From an uncultured Prevotella sp. (GTDB lineage: Bacteria; Bacteroidota; Bacteroidia; Bacteroidales; Bacteroidaceae), in NCBI GenBank assembly GCA_900557405.1, contig USSF01000020.1:1-33770 (forward strand): DNA of 33,770 bases, in the 5' to 3' direction. The position numbers were made by a program, and so were the translations under genes. Shown here piece after piece: positions 8,787-17,306 of the stretch; the stretch's first letter is position 1, and each line of letters opens with the position of its first letter. The notes below the pieces were generated by a model. The model ran no database searches. It saw only the letters and a program-made list of their open reading frames with translations, and had not been told where the DNA came from.

Positions 8787-10434
8787 GCCAAACCGCCTTA
8801 CGCCGCTGATAATGGCTGTATGCACAATCATCGGTGTGGTGATAGGCACATTCTATGCCAACCACTTCTCCGGCAACAGGCTAAACATCATCAACTCCGG
8901 CAGCAACAGGCTAAACAACCTGCTGCACATCATTGATGACCAGTATGTCGACGCCGTGAACATCGATTCGCTCGTGGATATGGCGATTCCGCAGATTCTG
9001 TCCGACCTCGATCCGCACTCGGTATACATCAGTGCGGCAGACGTGCAGAAGACGAACGACGATCTGAAGGGGTCGTTCTCGGGAATCGGAGTGGAATTCG
9101 TCATACGCCAGGACACGATACACGTGCAGAACGTGATAAAGAACGGTCCGGCGCAACAGGCCGGAATACTGGCCGGCGACAAGATTGTGAACGTGGACGG
9201 CAAGCCCTTCGTCGGCAAGGTAGTAACCAACGACGAGGCTATGCGCCGTCTGAAGGGACCGAAGGGGACCAAGGTGAAAGTGGGCGTAATGCGCTACGGG
9301 GCAAAGGCCGTGAAGTATTTCACCATCACGCGTGCCGACATCCCGCAGAAGAGCATCACCGCCGTGTATATGCTCGACGAGAACACGGGATACATAAAGA
9401 TAAAGAACTTCGGCGAGAATACATACGCCGAACTGCTCGTGGCGCTCGCCGAACTCTCGCAGGAGGGATTCTCTAACCTCGTGATAGACCTGAGAGACAA
9501 CACTGGAGGATACCTTGACTCCGCCGTTCAGATGATAAACGAGTTCCTGCCCAAGAACAAGCTCATCGTCTACACACAGGGAAGGAAATCGCCGCGACAG
9601 GACTACAAGAGCGACGGAAGGGGCAGTTACCAGAAGATTCCGCTCGTGGTGCTCATCAACGAGGCATCGGCATCGGCATCGGAAATCTTTGCCGGAGCCA
9701 TACAGGACAACGACCGCGGCACGATCATCGGCAGACGCTCGTTCGGCAAAGGCCTCGTGCAGAAGCAGATGGAATTCCCTGACGGCAGTCTTATCAGACT
9801 CACCATCGCAAGATACTACACCCCATCAGGACGCTGCATACAGAAGCCATATACGGCAGGCGACAACGTGGACTACGAGGAAGACCTGCTGGCAAGATAC
9901 CAGCACGGGGAGTTCTTCTCGCAAGACAGCATCAAGCATACCGGTCCGGCATACCATACGGGCAACGGCAGAGTGGTATATGGCGGAGGCGGCATAACGC
10001 CTGACATCTTCGTGCCGGAGGACACCATCGGCATAACGTCATACTTCAAGGAAGCCACAATGAGCGGACTCATCCTGCAGTTCGCCTTCATCTACACCGA
10101 CGGCAACCGCGTGAAGCTGAACACATACAAGGACATGATGGAGATGGCAGACTATCTGAAGAAGCAGAACACGGTGGAGAAATTCGCCACGTTCGCCAAC
10201 AAGAACGGACTGCAGCGCCGCAACCTGATGATAAGGAAGTCGCACCGCATGCTGGAGAGATACATCAACAGCCGTATCATCTACAACATGCTCGACGACA
10301 ACGCATGGACGCAATATATCAACCAGGACGACAAGGTGATAGAAGCCGCCCTCAATGTGTTCCGCAACAATGCTGCGTTCCCAAAGAAACCGATAACAAA
10401 TGGCAACCAAAAAAGAACTAAGAAAAGAGGTTAG
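8773..10434 (+). CDS. S41-family C-terminal processing protease with PDZ domain
   Basis: A 553-residue CtpA/Prc-like serine protease. One N-terminal membrane helix (about 10-30, LIMAVCTIIGVVIGTFYA) anchors it facing the periplasm. A PDZ domain follows (about 100-180, GIGVEFVIRQDTI ... GPAQQAGILAGDKIV), then the S41 core. By the usual 25-residue spacing, S301 in EASASASEIFAGA and K326 in RSFGKGLVQ form the Ser/Lys dyad. It would trim or degrade envelope proteins from their C-termini. The C-terminal ~150 residues extend beyond the minimal S41 core. It overlaps the upstream deaminase by 14 bases and the downstream cyclo-ligase by 35. Confidence 0.93.
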   Translation: MRQNKPNRLTPLIMAVCTIIGVVIGTFYANHFSGNRLNIINSGSNRLNNLLHIIDDQYVDAVNIDSLVDMAIPQILSDLDPHSVYISAADVQKTNDDLKGSFSGIGVEFVIRQDTIHVQNVIKNGPAQQAGILAGDKIVNVDGKPFVGKVVTNDEAMRRLKGPKGTKVKVGVMRYGAKAVKYFTITRADIPQKSITAVYMLDENTGYIKIKNFGENTYAELLVALAELSQEGFSNLVIDLRDNTGGYLDSAVQMINEFLPKNKLIVYTQGRKSPRQDYKSDGRGSYQKIPLVVLINEASASASEIFAGAIQDNDRGTIIGRRSFGKGLVQKQMEFPDGSLIRLTIARYYTPSGRCIQKPYTAGDNVDYEEDLLARYQHGEFFSQDSIKHTGPAYHTGNGRVVYGGGGITPDIFVPEDTIGITSYFKEATMSGLILQFAFIYTDGNRVKLNTYKDMMEMADYLKKQNTVEKFATFANKNGLQRRNLMIRKSHRMLERYINSRIIYNMLDDNAWTQYINQDDKVIEAALNVFRNNAAFPKKPITNGNQKRTKKRG

Positions 10435-10966
10435 GCTGCGCAAGAAGCAGCATACCGACAATGAGCTCAAGGAACTTTCGCACGACGTGGTGCAGAAGCT
10501 CCTTGAGCTTTCTTGCATAAAGGAGTCAAAGACGATTATGCTGTATTGCTCGCTTCCCGACGAGGTCTACACCATGGACCTGATACACAGGATGAAAGAA
10601 GAGGGAAAAAGCATCGTACTGCCCGTGGTGGTGAGCGATACGGAGATGGAGCTGCGCACGTATGAAAGCGACAGCGACCTGCGTACCGGCAGTTTCGACA
10701 TTCTGGAACCATGCGGAAAGCTCTTTACGGAGTACGAGAGAATAGACGTGGCGGTGATTCCGGGAATGGGATTCGACAGAAACGGCAACCGGCTCGGACG
10801 CGGCAAGGGATATTATGACAGGTTTCTCGAAAGGGCCGGCAGCGTATACAAAATTGGTATATGCTTCCCCTTCCAGGTGTTCGACGAGATTCCGACGGAC
10901 GAAAACGATATAAGTATGGACCTTGTGCTGTTCCAGGAGGACAACACAGGAGGTCTGTCAGAATGA
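10400..10966 (+). CDS. 5-formyltetrahydrofolate cyclo-ligase
   Basis: A 188-residue enzyme that uses ATP to convert 5-formyl-THF to 5,10-methenyl-THF, returning folate to the one-carbon pool. The family hallmark is GMGFDRNGNRLGRGKGYYDR (about 125-144), which holds the ATP/Mg-binding loop. The N-terminal KKELRKEVRLRKKQ helix is also typical. The start overlaps the S41 protease gene by 35 bases, so it is the last gene of that run. The convergent DUF721 gene ends 38 bases beyond. Confidence 0.92.
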   Translation: MATKKELRKEVRLRKKQHTDNELKELSHDVVQKLLELSCIKESKTIMLYCSLPDEVYTMDLIHRMKEEGKSIVLPVVVSDTEMELRTYESDSDLRTGSFDILEPCGKLFTEYERIDVAVIPGMGFDRNGNRLGRGKGYYDRFLERAGSVYKIGICFPFQVFDEIPTDENDISMDLVLFQEDNTGGLSE

Positions 10967-11003
10967 TGCGAGATCTCAATAAAAAAGACAAAATAATTCG
11001 GGG

Positions 11004-11294
11004 TCAATAGATACGGATGTCGGCAATCACCATGCTGCCCACCGTATTGTTGAGCCTGTTCACGAGTTGCGTCTTCATCATCGAGAGGTCTGCACGCAAT
11101 GCCGGATTGGTAATCTTCACGAAGAGCGTCTGGTTCTTTATGAATTTCTCACCCGTATAATGCGCAATCCCCTTACCCACAACGCTGTCCCAGGCTTCGA
11201 TAAGCCGGCGCTGCTGCAAAGGAGTCTCCAGTCCGTTCTGCCGAAGGAACTGCTTGAGTACATCCGAAAGATTCTTCACATCACGTCTGAACAT
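11004..11294 (-). CDS. DUF721 domain protein (DciA-like)
   Basis: A 96-residue protein of the DUF721 family. Typical features are LSDVLKQFLRQNGLE at the N-terminus, a central EAWDSVVGKGIAHYT and the FVKITNPALRADL strand-helix. DciA, a member of this family, helps load the replicative helicase in many bacteria lacking DnaC. Whether this short form does so is inference. It lies 150 bp downstream of recF on the same strand, consistent with a replication/repair context. The start at 11294 (MFRRDVKNLSDVL) is the only sensible ATG. Confidence 0.8.
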   Translation of the reverse strand: MFRRDVKNLSDVLKQFLRQNGLETPLQQRRLIEAWDSVVGKGIAHYTGEKFIKNQTLFVKITNPALRADLSMMKTQLVNRLNNTVGSMVIADIRIY

Positions 11295-11381
11295 AATATT
11301 ATCGTTTAAAGGATTAAACCTGTTACCGTTTAAAGGACCGGCCTCCTGTTACTTATCACATATCAACCATTTACACTATCC

Positions 11382-11393
11382 CTGCCGCCGGCG
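11382..11393. repeat. GC-rich palindrome between recF and DUF721
   Basis: GCCGCCGGCGGC is a perfect 12-bp palindrome in the recF-DUF721 gap. It has no obvious T-run on either side, so it is not a clear terminator. Function unknown. Confidence 0.4.
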
Positions 11394-11443
11394 GCTGCCG
11401 ATGTAACATACCTTTCACCAAAGCTTGTTTTCGTTTTTCCGTT

Positions 11444-12547
11444 TCAGTCATTCACCACATCGCCGTGCTCCACGGTGAAAATTCTGTATGATGACGGAAC
11501 GGAAGAGGAAAGGATCTTGTCGAGATGGTCGCGGTTAGTATCCGACAGGAAAATCTGACCGAAAGAATCGCCGCTCACCAGCTTCACAATCTGCTCCACC
11601 CTATCGGCATCCAACTTGTCGAATATGTCGTCGAGCAGCAGAATCGGCTTCGTGTTAGAGAGGCGCTCGCTGAGATAATTGAACTGGGCGAGTTTAAGGG
11701 CAATGACAAAGGTCTTGTTCTGCCCCTGACTTCCCTCGCGCTTCATCGGGAAGCCGCCAAGGGTCATGTCGAGGTCATCACGATGCACACCATGGAGGGA
11801 ATAGCCAACGGCACGGTCCTTGTACCTGTCGCGGCGAATCACATCCATCAGCGGACCGCGCTGGCAATGAGACGTATACGTCAACCCCACCTGTTCTTTT
11901 CCGCCGGATATCTGGTTGTAATACTTCTGGAACAATGGAAGCAGAGACTTGATGAAATCCTCACGCCGGCTATAGATGAGTTCGCCCTCCACTGCCATCT
12001 GTTCCTCCCAGATATCAAGGAGCGAGGCATCCGGTTCCTCCTCCATCTTCAGCAGGGCATTGCGCTGCTGAAGAGCCTTGTTGTAGCGGTTCAGCGCAGC
12101 AAGATACGTATTGTCGGTCTGTGAGATCACCACATCCATCAAGCGTCGGCGCTCTTCGCTCGCCCCCTCGATCAGATACGTGTCGGAAGGGGAAACAAGA
12201 ATCAGCGGGATAAGCCCGATATGCTCCGAAAGACGCTTGTAATCCTTCTTGTTCCTACGGAAACGCTTCTTCACGCCCCGCTTCATCCCGCAATAGATAT
12301 TCTCCTCATCGCCGCTCTCATCGGCATAAAGCCCTTCGAGAACACAGAAGTCTGCGTCATGCTTGATTACCTGGGAATCAACGGAACAATTGGAACTCTT
12401 GCAGAAGGAAAGGAAATACACAGCATCAAGGAAATTCGTCTTGCCCTCGCCGTTATGCCCGATGAAGCAGTTTATGCCCGGACAAAGGTCAAGCGAGGTT
12501 TCAGTAATATTCTTGTAACCGATGATGGAAATTTTCTTTAGGTACAT
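11444..12547 (-). CDS. recF: DNA replication/repair ATPase RecF
   Basis: A 367-residue SMC-like ATPase that binds gapped DNA and helps RecO/RecR load RecA. The Walker A motif GHNGEGKT is at 30-37. The ABC-type signature region is EGSQGQNKTFVIALKLAQF (about 275-293), and Walker B is PILLLDDIFDKLD (about 306-318). Length is usual for RecF. A TAACTTTG -7 box lies about 63 bases upstream on the minus strand, divergent from the TPR-protein promoter. The DUF721 gene follows on the same strand. No dnaA, dnaN or gyrB lies nearby, so this is not the classic origin cluster. Confidence 0.95.
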   Translation of the reverse strand: MYLKKISIIGYKNITETSLDLCPGINCFIGHNGEGKTNFLDAVYFLSFCKSSNCSVDSQVIKHDADFCVLEGLYADESGDEENIYCGMKRGVKKRFRRNKKDYKRLSEHIGLIPLILVSPSDTYLIEGASEERRRLMDVVISQTDNTYLAALNRYNKALQQRNALLKMEEEPDASLLDIWEEQMAVEGELIYSRREDFIKSLLPLFQKYYNQISGGKEQVGLTYTSHCQRGPLMDVIRRDRYKDRAVGYSLHGVHRDDLDMTLGGFPMKREGSQGQNKTFVIALKLAQFNYLSERLSNTKPILLLDDIFDKLDADRVEQIVKLVSGDSFGQIFLSDTNRDHLDKILSSSVPSSYRIFTVEHGDVVND

Positions 12548-12609
12548 ACTTCTTCGGGATGCTGCTGTATAAAAACAATTTTAGGATGATACTGAGTATA
12601 AAATCAATG

Positions 12610-12617
12610 CAAAGTTA
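12610..12617 (-). promoter_or_regulatory. -7 box for recF
   Basis: On the minus strand, TAACTTTG matches TAnnTTTG exactly. A weak TTTC lies at the expected -33 distance (12642 to 12639). The transcript would start near 12603, giving a leader of about 56 bases. Confidence 0.5.
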
Positions 12618-12681
12618 CACCATTTATATGTCATTAAAGAAAAAAAGCAGGCATAAATTTCAATATGTGAGAATATTTACG

Positions 12682-12689
12682 TAATTTTG
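12682..12689 (+). promoter_or_regulatory. -7 box for the TPR-ribH operon
   Basis: TAATTTTG matches TAnnTTTG, with a weak TTTC at 12658-12661 in the -33 position (20 bases). Transcription should start near 12696, 35 bases before the ATG at 12731. Confidence 0.5.
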
Positions 12690-12730
12690 CCACGCTTTAT
12701 AAATTAGGAATAAAATAAATAAAACATAAA

Positions 12731-13432
12731 ATGGCAAATTCAAGTGAAAAGAAAGGCGCTGCAAATGTAGAAAGCGCACTGAACAAGAATGAGGCTCTCT
12801 TTATGAAGAACAAGAAAGCCATCATCTACGGAATCCTAGCAGTAATCATCATCATCGGCGGCTACCTGGCTTACAGCACATACGTGGCTGCTCCAAGAGA
12901 GGACGAGGCAAGCACAGCCCTGGCCAAAGGACAGGAGTACTTCGCAAACCAGCAGTTTGACAAAGCCCTCAACGGCGACGGCGCTGCATTCAAGGGATTC
13001 AAGGCTATCGCTTCTGACTACAGCAGCACTGATGCCGGCAATCTGGCAAACCTCTATGCCGGACTATGCTACGCCAACCTCAACAAGTGGACTGAGGCAG
13101 CAAAGGCTCTTGAAGAGTATTCTCCTGCAAACGACGAGATGATAAGTCCGGCTGCAACCGCCGCACTTGGAAACGCTTACGCTCACCTCAACCAGCTCGA
13201 CAAGGCTGTTGAGACACTGAAGAAGGCTGCAAAGATGGCAGACAGCGAGGCTGAAGGCAATGCCAACAACAGTCTTTCTCCAACCTTCCTCATCCAGGCC
13301 GGAGAAATTCTCGAAAGCCAGAACAAGAAGGATGATGCCCTCCAGATCTATCAGGACATCAAGAAGAAATACGTCAACTCTCCTATTGCTACGGAGATTG
13401 ACAAGTATATCGAACGAGCTTCTACAAAATAA
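12731..13432 (+). CDS. membrane-anchored tetratricopeptide-repeat protein
   Basis: A 233-residue protein with a short polar N-terminus (1-29), one membrane helix (about 30-50, [19 protein letters not shown]) and a TPR-rich remainder. Repeat-like helices include [54 protein letters not shown] and [27 protein letters not shown]. The domain probably faces the periplasm and mediates protein contacts, similar in plan to YfgM-type ancillary proteins, though orthology is not shown. The stop overlaps the ribH start (TAATG), so the two are likely co-translated. Confidence 0.85.
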   Translation: MANSSEKKGAANVESALNKNEALFMKNKKAIIYGILAVIIIIGGYLAYSTYVAAPREDEASTALAKGQEYFANQQFDKALNGDGAAFKGFKAIASDYSSTDAGNLANLYAGLCYANLNKWTEAAKALEEYSPANDEMISPAATAALGNAYAHLNQLDKAVETLKKAAKMADSEAEGNANNSLSPTFLIQAGEILESQNKKDDALQIYQDIKKKYVNSPIATEIDKYIERASTK

Positions 13433-13908
13433 TGGCAACCTCATTACACAATCTCTCGTCATACGAGTTTGACAAGATACCCGATGCAAGCAACATGTGC
13501 TTCGGTATCGTTGTGGCTGAATGGAATCCGGAAATCACAGGAGCACTGCTCGACGGCTGCATGACCACGCTCGAAAAGCACGGTTGTCTGCCAGAGAACA
13601 TACACGTGAAGACCGTTCCCGGAAGTTTCGAACTTATCTACGGTGCACACCAGATGACGCTTAACGGCGGATATGACGCCATCATCATCCTGGGAAGCGT
13701 AATCAAGGGAGAGACTCCACACTTCGACTACATCTGCCAGGGCGTGACATACGGCATCGCCCGACTCAACGCAAAGAGCGAAATCCCCGTAATCTACGGA
13801 TTGCTCACGACGCTCGACCTGCAGCAGGCCAAAGACAGAAGCGGCGGAAAATATGGCAACAAGGGAGACGAGTGTGCTATCGATGCAATAAAGATGGCCA
13901 AGTTCTAA
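13432..13908 (+). CDS. ribH: 6,7-dimethyl-8-ribityllumazine synthase
   Basis: A 158-residue lumazine synthase, the penultimate riboflavin enzyme, which condenses ArP (5-amino-6-ribitylamino-uracil) with dihydroxybutanone phosphate. Conserved pieces are [13 protein letters not shown] near the N-terminus, [13 protein letters not shown], and the active-site [15 protein letters not shown] (about 85-99) with its catalytic His. The C-terminal [13 protein letters not shown] is also typical. It starts within the stop of the TPR gene (TAATG). No other rib gene is in the window. A hairpin about 100 bases downstream may end the operon. Confidence 0.95.
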   Translation: MATSLHNLSSYEFDKIPDASNMCFGIVVAEWNPEITGALLDGCMTTLEKHGCLPENIHVKTVPGSFELIYGAHQMTLNGGYDAIIILGSVIKGETPHFDYICQGVTYGIARLNAKSEIPVIYGLLTTLDLQQAKDRSGGKYGNKGDECAIDAIKMAKF

Positions 13909-14010
13909 AGGCTATCCGGGCGGAAGGAACAGCAAAAGTCCTATAAGCCACAGCATACACTGGAATAGAAAGCACAATTTAAATCAGTAAATTATATCAT
14001 CAATAAATCG

Positions 14011-14036
14011 GGGCGAGCCATGACGGTTCGCCCTAA
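14011..14036 (+). terminator. possible terminator after ribH
   Basis: GGGCGAGCC / GGTTCGCCC forms a 9-bp stem (one G-U pair) with loop atgac, followed only by a weak taattt. It could end the ribH transcript or be read from either strand. Confidence 0.4.
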
Positions 14037-14164
14037 TTTCATTATTGAAGCGAATACCAATAAAGGCAATCAGCGGGATTATAGACTGACATGGTCTACG
14101 GAGAGCAAAAAAAATATAGAATGACAAAAATAAAGAATGACAAAAATATAAAACGAGGAATATT

Positions 14165-14917
14165 ATGAAATTCATATCATGGAATGTAAACGGGCTGCGC
14201 GCCTGTGTAGGTAAAGGATTCGCCGAATCATTCAAGCAACTCGATGCAGATTTCTTCTGTCTGCAGGAAACGAAGATGCAGGAGGGACAGCTCGACCTGA
14301 ACTTCGAAGGCTACACGTCTTACTGGAACTACGCCGAAAAGAAAGGATATTCGGGCACGGCAATATTCACCAAGCACCAGCCAATCAGCGTGAGCTACGG
14401 ACTGGGCATTGAGGAGCACGACCACGAAGGCAGGGTAATAACTCTGGAAATGCAGGATTTCTATCTCATCACAGTATATACACCTAACTCTCAAGACGGG
14501 CTGCGCCGCCTCGACTACCGCATGACGTGGGAGGATGATTTTCTGGAATACATCAAAAGACTCGACAAGAAGAAGCCAGTGATAGTATGCGGCGACCTCA
14601 ACGTAGCCCATGAGGAAATCGACCTGAAGAATCCCAAGAGCAACCGCAAGAACGCCGGCTTCACTGACGAGGAACGCGAGAAAATGACGAAATGGCTCAG
14701 CAGCGGTTTCACAGACACGTTCCGCTATTTCTATCCCGAGCAGAAGGACATATACTCATGGTGGTCTTACCGCTTCAAGGCGAGGGAGAAGAACGCCGGC
14801 TGGCGCATCGACTACTTCATCGTTTCAAACCGTCTGCAGGAAAGGCTCGACAATGCGAAGATACACACCGAGATATACGGCTCCGACCATTGTCCCGTAG
14901 AGCTGACCTTGAAATAA
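14165..14917 (+). CDS. exodeoxyribonuclease III (Xth/ExoA family AP endonuclease)
   Basis: A 250-residue enzyme that cuts DNA at abasic sites and removes 3' blocks in base-excision repair. The exonuclease-endonuclease-phosphatase motifs are all seen: [12 protein letters not shown] at the start, LQETKMQ (metal Glu about 36), [30 protein letters not shown] (about 139-159), and the C-terminal SDHCPVEL catalytic Asp-His. The size is that of the ExoA subgroup. A tandem 16-bp repeat (gaatgacaaaaata at 14119 and 14135) precedes it, and a strong terminator follows. Confidence 0.95.
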   Translation: MKFISWNVNGLRACVGKGFAESFKQLDADFFCLQETKMQEGQLDLNFEGYTSYWNYAEKKGYSGTAIFTKHQPISVSYGLGIEEHDHEGRVITLEMQDFYLITVYTPNSQDGLRRLDYRMTWEDDFLEYIKRLDKKKPVIVCGDLNVAHEEIDLKNPKSNRKNAGFTDEEREKMTKWLSSGFTDTFRYFYPEQKDIYSWWSYRFKAREKNAGWRIDYFIVSNRLQERLDNAKIHTEIYGSDHCPVELTLK

Positions 14918-14950
14918 TCTACCTCTGCAGGTGGCAATGCTTTGACCGGG

Positions 14951-15012
14951 CATATAGCTATGGTATACAGTCAGTATACCTATGTGATACTGTGAGTATA
15001 CCTATGTGATAC
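14951..15012. repeat. three-unit, 22-bp-period repeat
   Basis: The 18-mer AGTATACCTATGTGATAC is exact at 14973 and 14995, with a degenerate copy (13 of 18 by eye) at 14951. The period is 22 bp, the same as in the AAAGC arrays, though the core differs. A perfect inverted repeat GGTATAC..GTATACC (14962-14980) is nested in it. Confidence 0.85.
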
Positions 15013-15016
15013 CTTC

Positions 15017-15053
15017 GGTACCAGAATGCTTTACCATTCTGGTACCATTTTTT
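15017..15053 (+). terminator. strong intrinsic terminator of the exodeoxyribonuclease III gene
   Basis: A perfect 12-bp stem GGTACCAGAATG / CATTCTGGTACC with loop ctttac, followed by a run of six T. It lies 99 bases after the stop and is the clearest terminator in the window. Confidence 0.85.
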
Positions 15054-15087
15054 ACAATGTTTTACAATGACGCTATATTAACTGGCT

Positions 15088-15666
15088 TCAAACGCCCTCT
15101 TCCTCGTCGGCATTAGGATTGTTTGAGGTGCCGATATCCTGCCCTTTCTTCATCGACAGCGCCCCGCCCTTGCTCAGGCTCATGGTAATCGGGATGAAAT
15201 CATCGCTCAACTGGTCCGGACAGCCCACACTGGCCACGAATACGATATTGCCGTCATCGGCATGGTCTACTGCTATGCCGAGAAGCGTGGACTTGCCCAT
15301 GTATGAGGCATCTACAAACTGCGAGAAAGACTGCTTGGCAAACTCACGCTTGAAGAATTCGCCGCCCTCGGGCGACTTGACGGTGAGCACAATCCGGTTG
15401 TCATAATATTTGCCGCCCGTCTCGTCGGTAAACACCTGCGAATTATCGTCAGCGCTGCGCTGAACCGTCACCTGATACTTTCTTCCGTCCCACTCCACGC
15501 TCTCCGTGTGGGTGAAGCCCTGCATCTTAACAGGACCCGACGGGACCTTGACTACCGGCTTCGGGGCGATTATATCCTCGGTTTTCTTTTTTTCCGTACA
15601 CGAGCCGAGCACTACAACGCCCAGCGCTACAGCCAAAGAAACATAAAAGTTTTTCATTCCTATCAT
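15088..15666 (-). CDS. lipoprotein, probably DUF4738 family
   Basis: A 192-residue protein with a lipoprotein signal (VALGVVVLGSC, Cys at about 23) and no recognised catalytic motif. The body contains beta-strand-rich pieces such as YQVTVQRSADDNSQVF and NRIVLTVKSPEGGEFFKREF; the C-terminus is acidic (NADEEEGV). It resembles the DUF4738 proteins common in Bacteroidales, whose role is unknown. It would sit on the periplasmic or outer surface of the envelope. The start could also be the second ATG at 15657 (MKNFYVS), which gives a more usual signal peptide. A -7 box lies 20 bases upstream of the first ATG. Confidence 0.7.
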   Translation of the reverse strand: MIGMKNFYVSLAVALGVVVLGSCTEKKKTEDIIAPKPVVKVPSGPVKMQGFTHTESVEWDGRKYQVTVQRSADDNSQVFTDETGGKYYDNRIVLTVKSPEGGEFFKREFAKQSFSQFVDASYMGKSTLLGIAVDHADDGNIVFVASVGCPDQLSDDFIPITMSLSKGGALSMKKGQDIGTSNNPNADEEEGV

Positions 15667-15685
15667 TTTATTGTTATTCAGATTG

Positions 15686-15693
15686 CAAAGTTA
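15686..15693 (-). promoter_or_regulatory. -7 box for the DUF4738-like lipoprotein gene
   Basis: On the minus strand, TAACTTTG matches TAnnTTTG. No well-spaced TTTG is found upstream. Transcription would begin near 15679, giving a very short leader. Confidence 0.5.
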
Positions 15694-15746
15694 AATGAAA
15701 TATGAATAAAACACGAACAAAAAAGCAGTTAATCTCAAAGTTTATG

Positions 15747-15754
15747 TATCTTTG
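15747..15754 (+). promoter_or_regulatory. -7 box for the DUF4230 pair
   Basis: TATCTTTG matches TAnnTTTG, with no clear -33 TTTG. It lies 86 bases before the ATG at 15841, and is divergent from the lipoprotein promoter at 15686-15693. Confidence 0.45.
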
Positions 15755-15840
15755 CATTATCTTTTGCTGATATAAATGTAATATCAAAAAAAAGACAATT
15801 CTGTTTTTACGACAATCAAACAAAAAGAAATCCACACGAT

Positions 15841-16521
15841 ATGAGAAGAATCCACATTTATATAATACTCGCCATCATGACATTCTCCGCCCTTTCATGC
15901 ACGGAGAAGGCAAAGCCGGGCGATACACCGGCCGCCATCGACACCATCCCCACCCTCATCACGCAAGTGAAGAAGTGTTCGCGCCTATATACCGCCGAAT
16001 ACAAGATACACAAGATAATAACCCACAACGACGAGGTGAGGGCAAAAGGGAAGATTCTCAACCACGAATACGACGTAGCCCTGCCCGTGGGAGAGCGCAA
16101 GGTGGCAATCCCTGTTGATGCCACGATAAAGGCTTATATCGACTTCGGCGACTTCTCCGAGCGCAACATCAAGAGGAACGGAAGGAAAATGGAAATACTC
16201 CTGCCCGACCCACACGTACAGCTCACAGCGAGCAGAATAAACCACGGCGAGATAAGGAAATACGTGGCAATGATGCGCCAAAACTTCTCCGATGCAGAGC
16301 TTGCCAACTACGAGCAGCAGGGCCGTAAGGCGATAATCAACGACATCCCCAGGCTCGACATCACCGACATGGCAAAGGAGAGCGCCACAAAGATCATCGT
16401 GCCGTTCTTCGTCGGCATGGGATTCAATGAGGAAGACATCACCGTGACATTCCGCAAGGACTTCACTGCCAAGGAAATCATCAGGATGGTGGACCCCACA
16501 ACCGAAATCGAGGGCAAATAA
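15841..16521 (+). CDS. DUF4230 lipoprotein (first of tandem pair)
   Basis: A 226-residue protein with a lipoprotein signal ending in FSALSC (Cys20). It has the DUF4230 layout: an N-terminal CSRLYTAEYKIHKIITHND strand pair, a central GERKVAIPVDATIKAYIDFGDF, then EILLPDPHVQLTASRIN and a C-terminal helix-rich part (GMGFNEEDITVTFRKDF). The family is of unknown function and is found anchored in the envelope. The neighbouring gene, 15 bases downstream, encodes a second DUF4230 protein with a membrane helix instead of a lipobox, so they probably form a heteromeric pair or arose by duplication. Confidence 0.75.
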   Translation: MRRIHIYIILAIMTFSALSCTEKAKPGDTPAAIDTIPTLITQVKKCSRLYTAEYKIHKIITHNDEVRAKGKILNHEYDVALPVGERKVAIPVDATIKAYIDFGDFSERNIKRNGRKMEILLPDPHVQLTASRINHGEIRKYVAMMRQNFSDAELANYEQQGRKAIINDIPRLDITDMAKESATKIIVPFFVGMGFNEEDITVTFRKDFTAKEIIRMVDPTTEIEGK

Positions 16522-16536
16522 CAAAACCGGAAAAAG

Positions 16537-17235
16537 ATGGACAAGAACGAGATAAAAAGACAGGCCCCTACGGGCCGGGAAGACAAGAACAGAAATTCTT
16601 CTGCCGGAAAGAAGAAAAGCGGTTCGCCAATGAGCCTCTTCAGTTGGACGAAGCTCAATTTCACGCTATGGGCATTGATTGCCATCGCCGTGATAATCAT
16701 AATATTCCGCTTCTGCAGCATCACTAAGAATGACAGTCTGCCCACGGTCAGCGTGGACGACAAGATTGACGTGACGCCGGCCATCATAACGTCCATGAAG
16801 GAAATAGGCGAATGGGAGTTCCTTTCAGTCACCGACGAGGAACTCGTGGACACGATGCGGAAGGGATTCCTGCGCGACGACAAGCTCGTGAGGATATACT
16901 ACGGCAAACTGAGCCTGGGCATAAACATGCACAAGGCGGAACCGCACTGGGCACGGATGCAGGGCGACAGCGTAATCATCACGCTACCGGGAATCGAACT
17001 GCTCGACAAGGACTTCATCGACGAAACGCGCACGAGGGCCTTCATCGAGACGGGCAGCTGGACTGATGCCGACCGCGAACTCATGTACCACCGCGCCTAC
17101 CGCATGATGATAAGGCGCTGCATGACGGCCGCAAACATAAAGTCGGCAAGAGACAACGCCACCGAGCAATTCAGCAAGATGATGAGGGCATTGGGCGTGG
17201 AGAAATACGAAATAAGATGGGAGAAGGACCAATAG
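16537..17235 (+). CDS. DUF4230 membrane protein (second of tandem pair)
   Basis: A 232-residue protein with a basic, polar N-terminus (1-40, rich in Lys/Arg), one membrane helix (about 44-64, LWALIAIAVIIIIFRFCS) and a periplasmic DUF4230 domain. Matching family segments include TPAIITSMKEIGEWEFLSV, RIYYGKLSLGINM and SVIITLPGIELLDKDFID, then a helical tail with MIRRCMTAANIKSARDNATEQFSKMM. It lies 15 bases after the DUF4230 lipoprotein gene. A perfect 11-bp hairpin follows. Function unknown. Confidence 0.75.
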   Translation: MDKNEIKRQAPTGREDKNRNSSAGKKKSGSPMSLFSWTKLNFTLWALIAIAVIIIIFRFCSITKNDSLPTVSVDDKIDVTPAIITSMKEIGEWEFLSVTDEELVDTMRKGFLRDDKLVRIYYGKLSLGINMHKAEPHWARMQGDSVIITLPGIELLDKDFIDETRTRAFIETGSWTDADRELMYHRAYRMMIRRCMTAANIKSARDNATEQFSKMMRALGVEKYEIRWEKDQ

Positions 17236-17245
17236 CATACGGAAA

Positions 17246-17275
17246 GGGGGGATGTGCCTCACGACACATCCCCCC
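17246..17275. terminator. hairpin terminator between convergent genes
   Basis: GGGGGGATGTG / CACATCCCCCC is a perfect 11-bp stem with loop cctcacga. It lies 11 bases after the DUF4230 stop and before the convergent META-domain gene. A modest T-rich tract (gactatttt) follows on the plus strand. Confidence 0.75.
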
Positions 17276-17306
17276 GACTATTTTAATAAAATTATGAAAT
17301 AAGAAA

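Noticed and set aside
9664..9681. Tandem gcatcg repeat in the S41 protease gene
   Set aside because: It encodes the conserved Ala-Ser run around catalytic Ser301, so it reflects protein constraint rather than a separate repeat.
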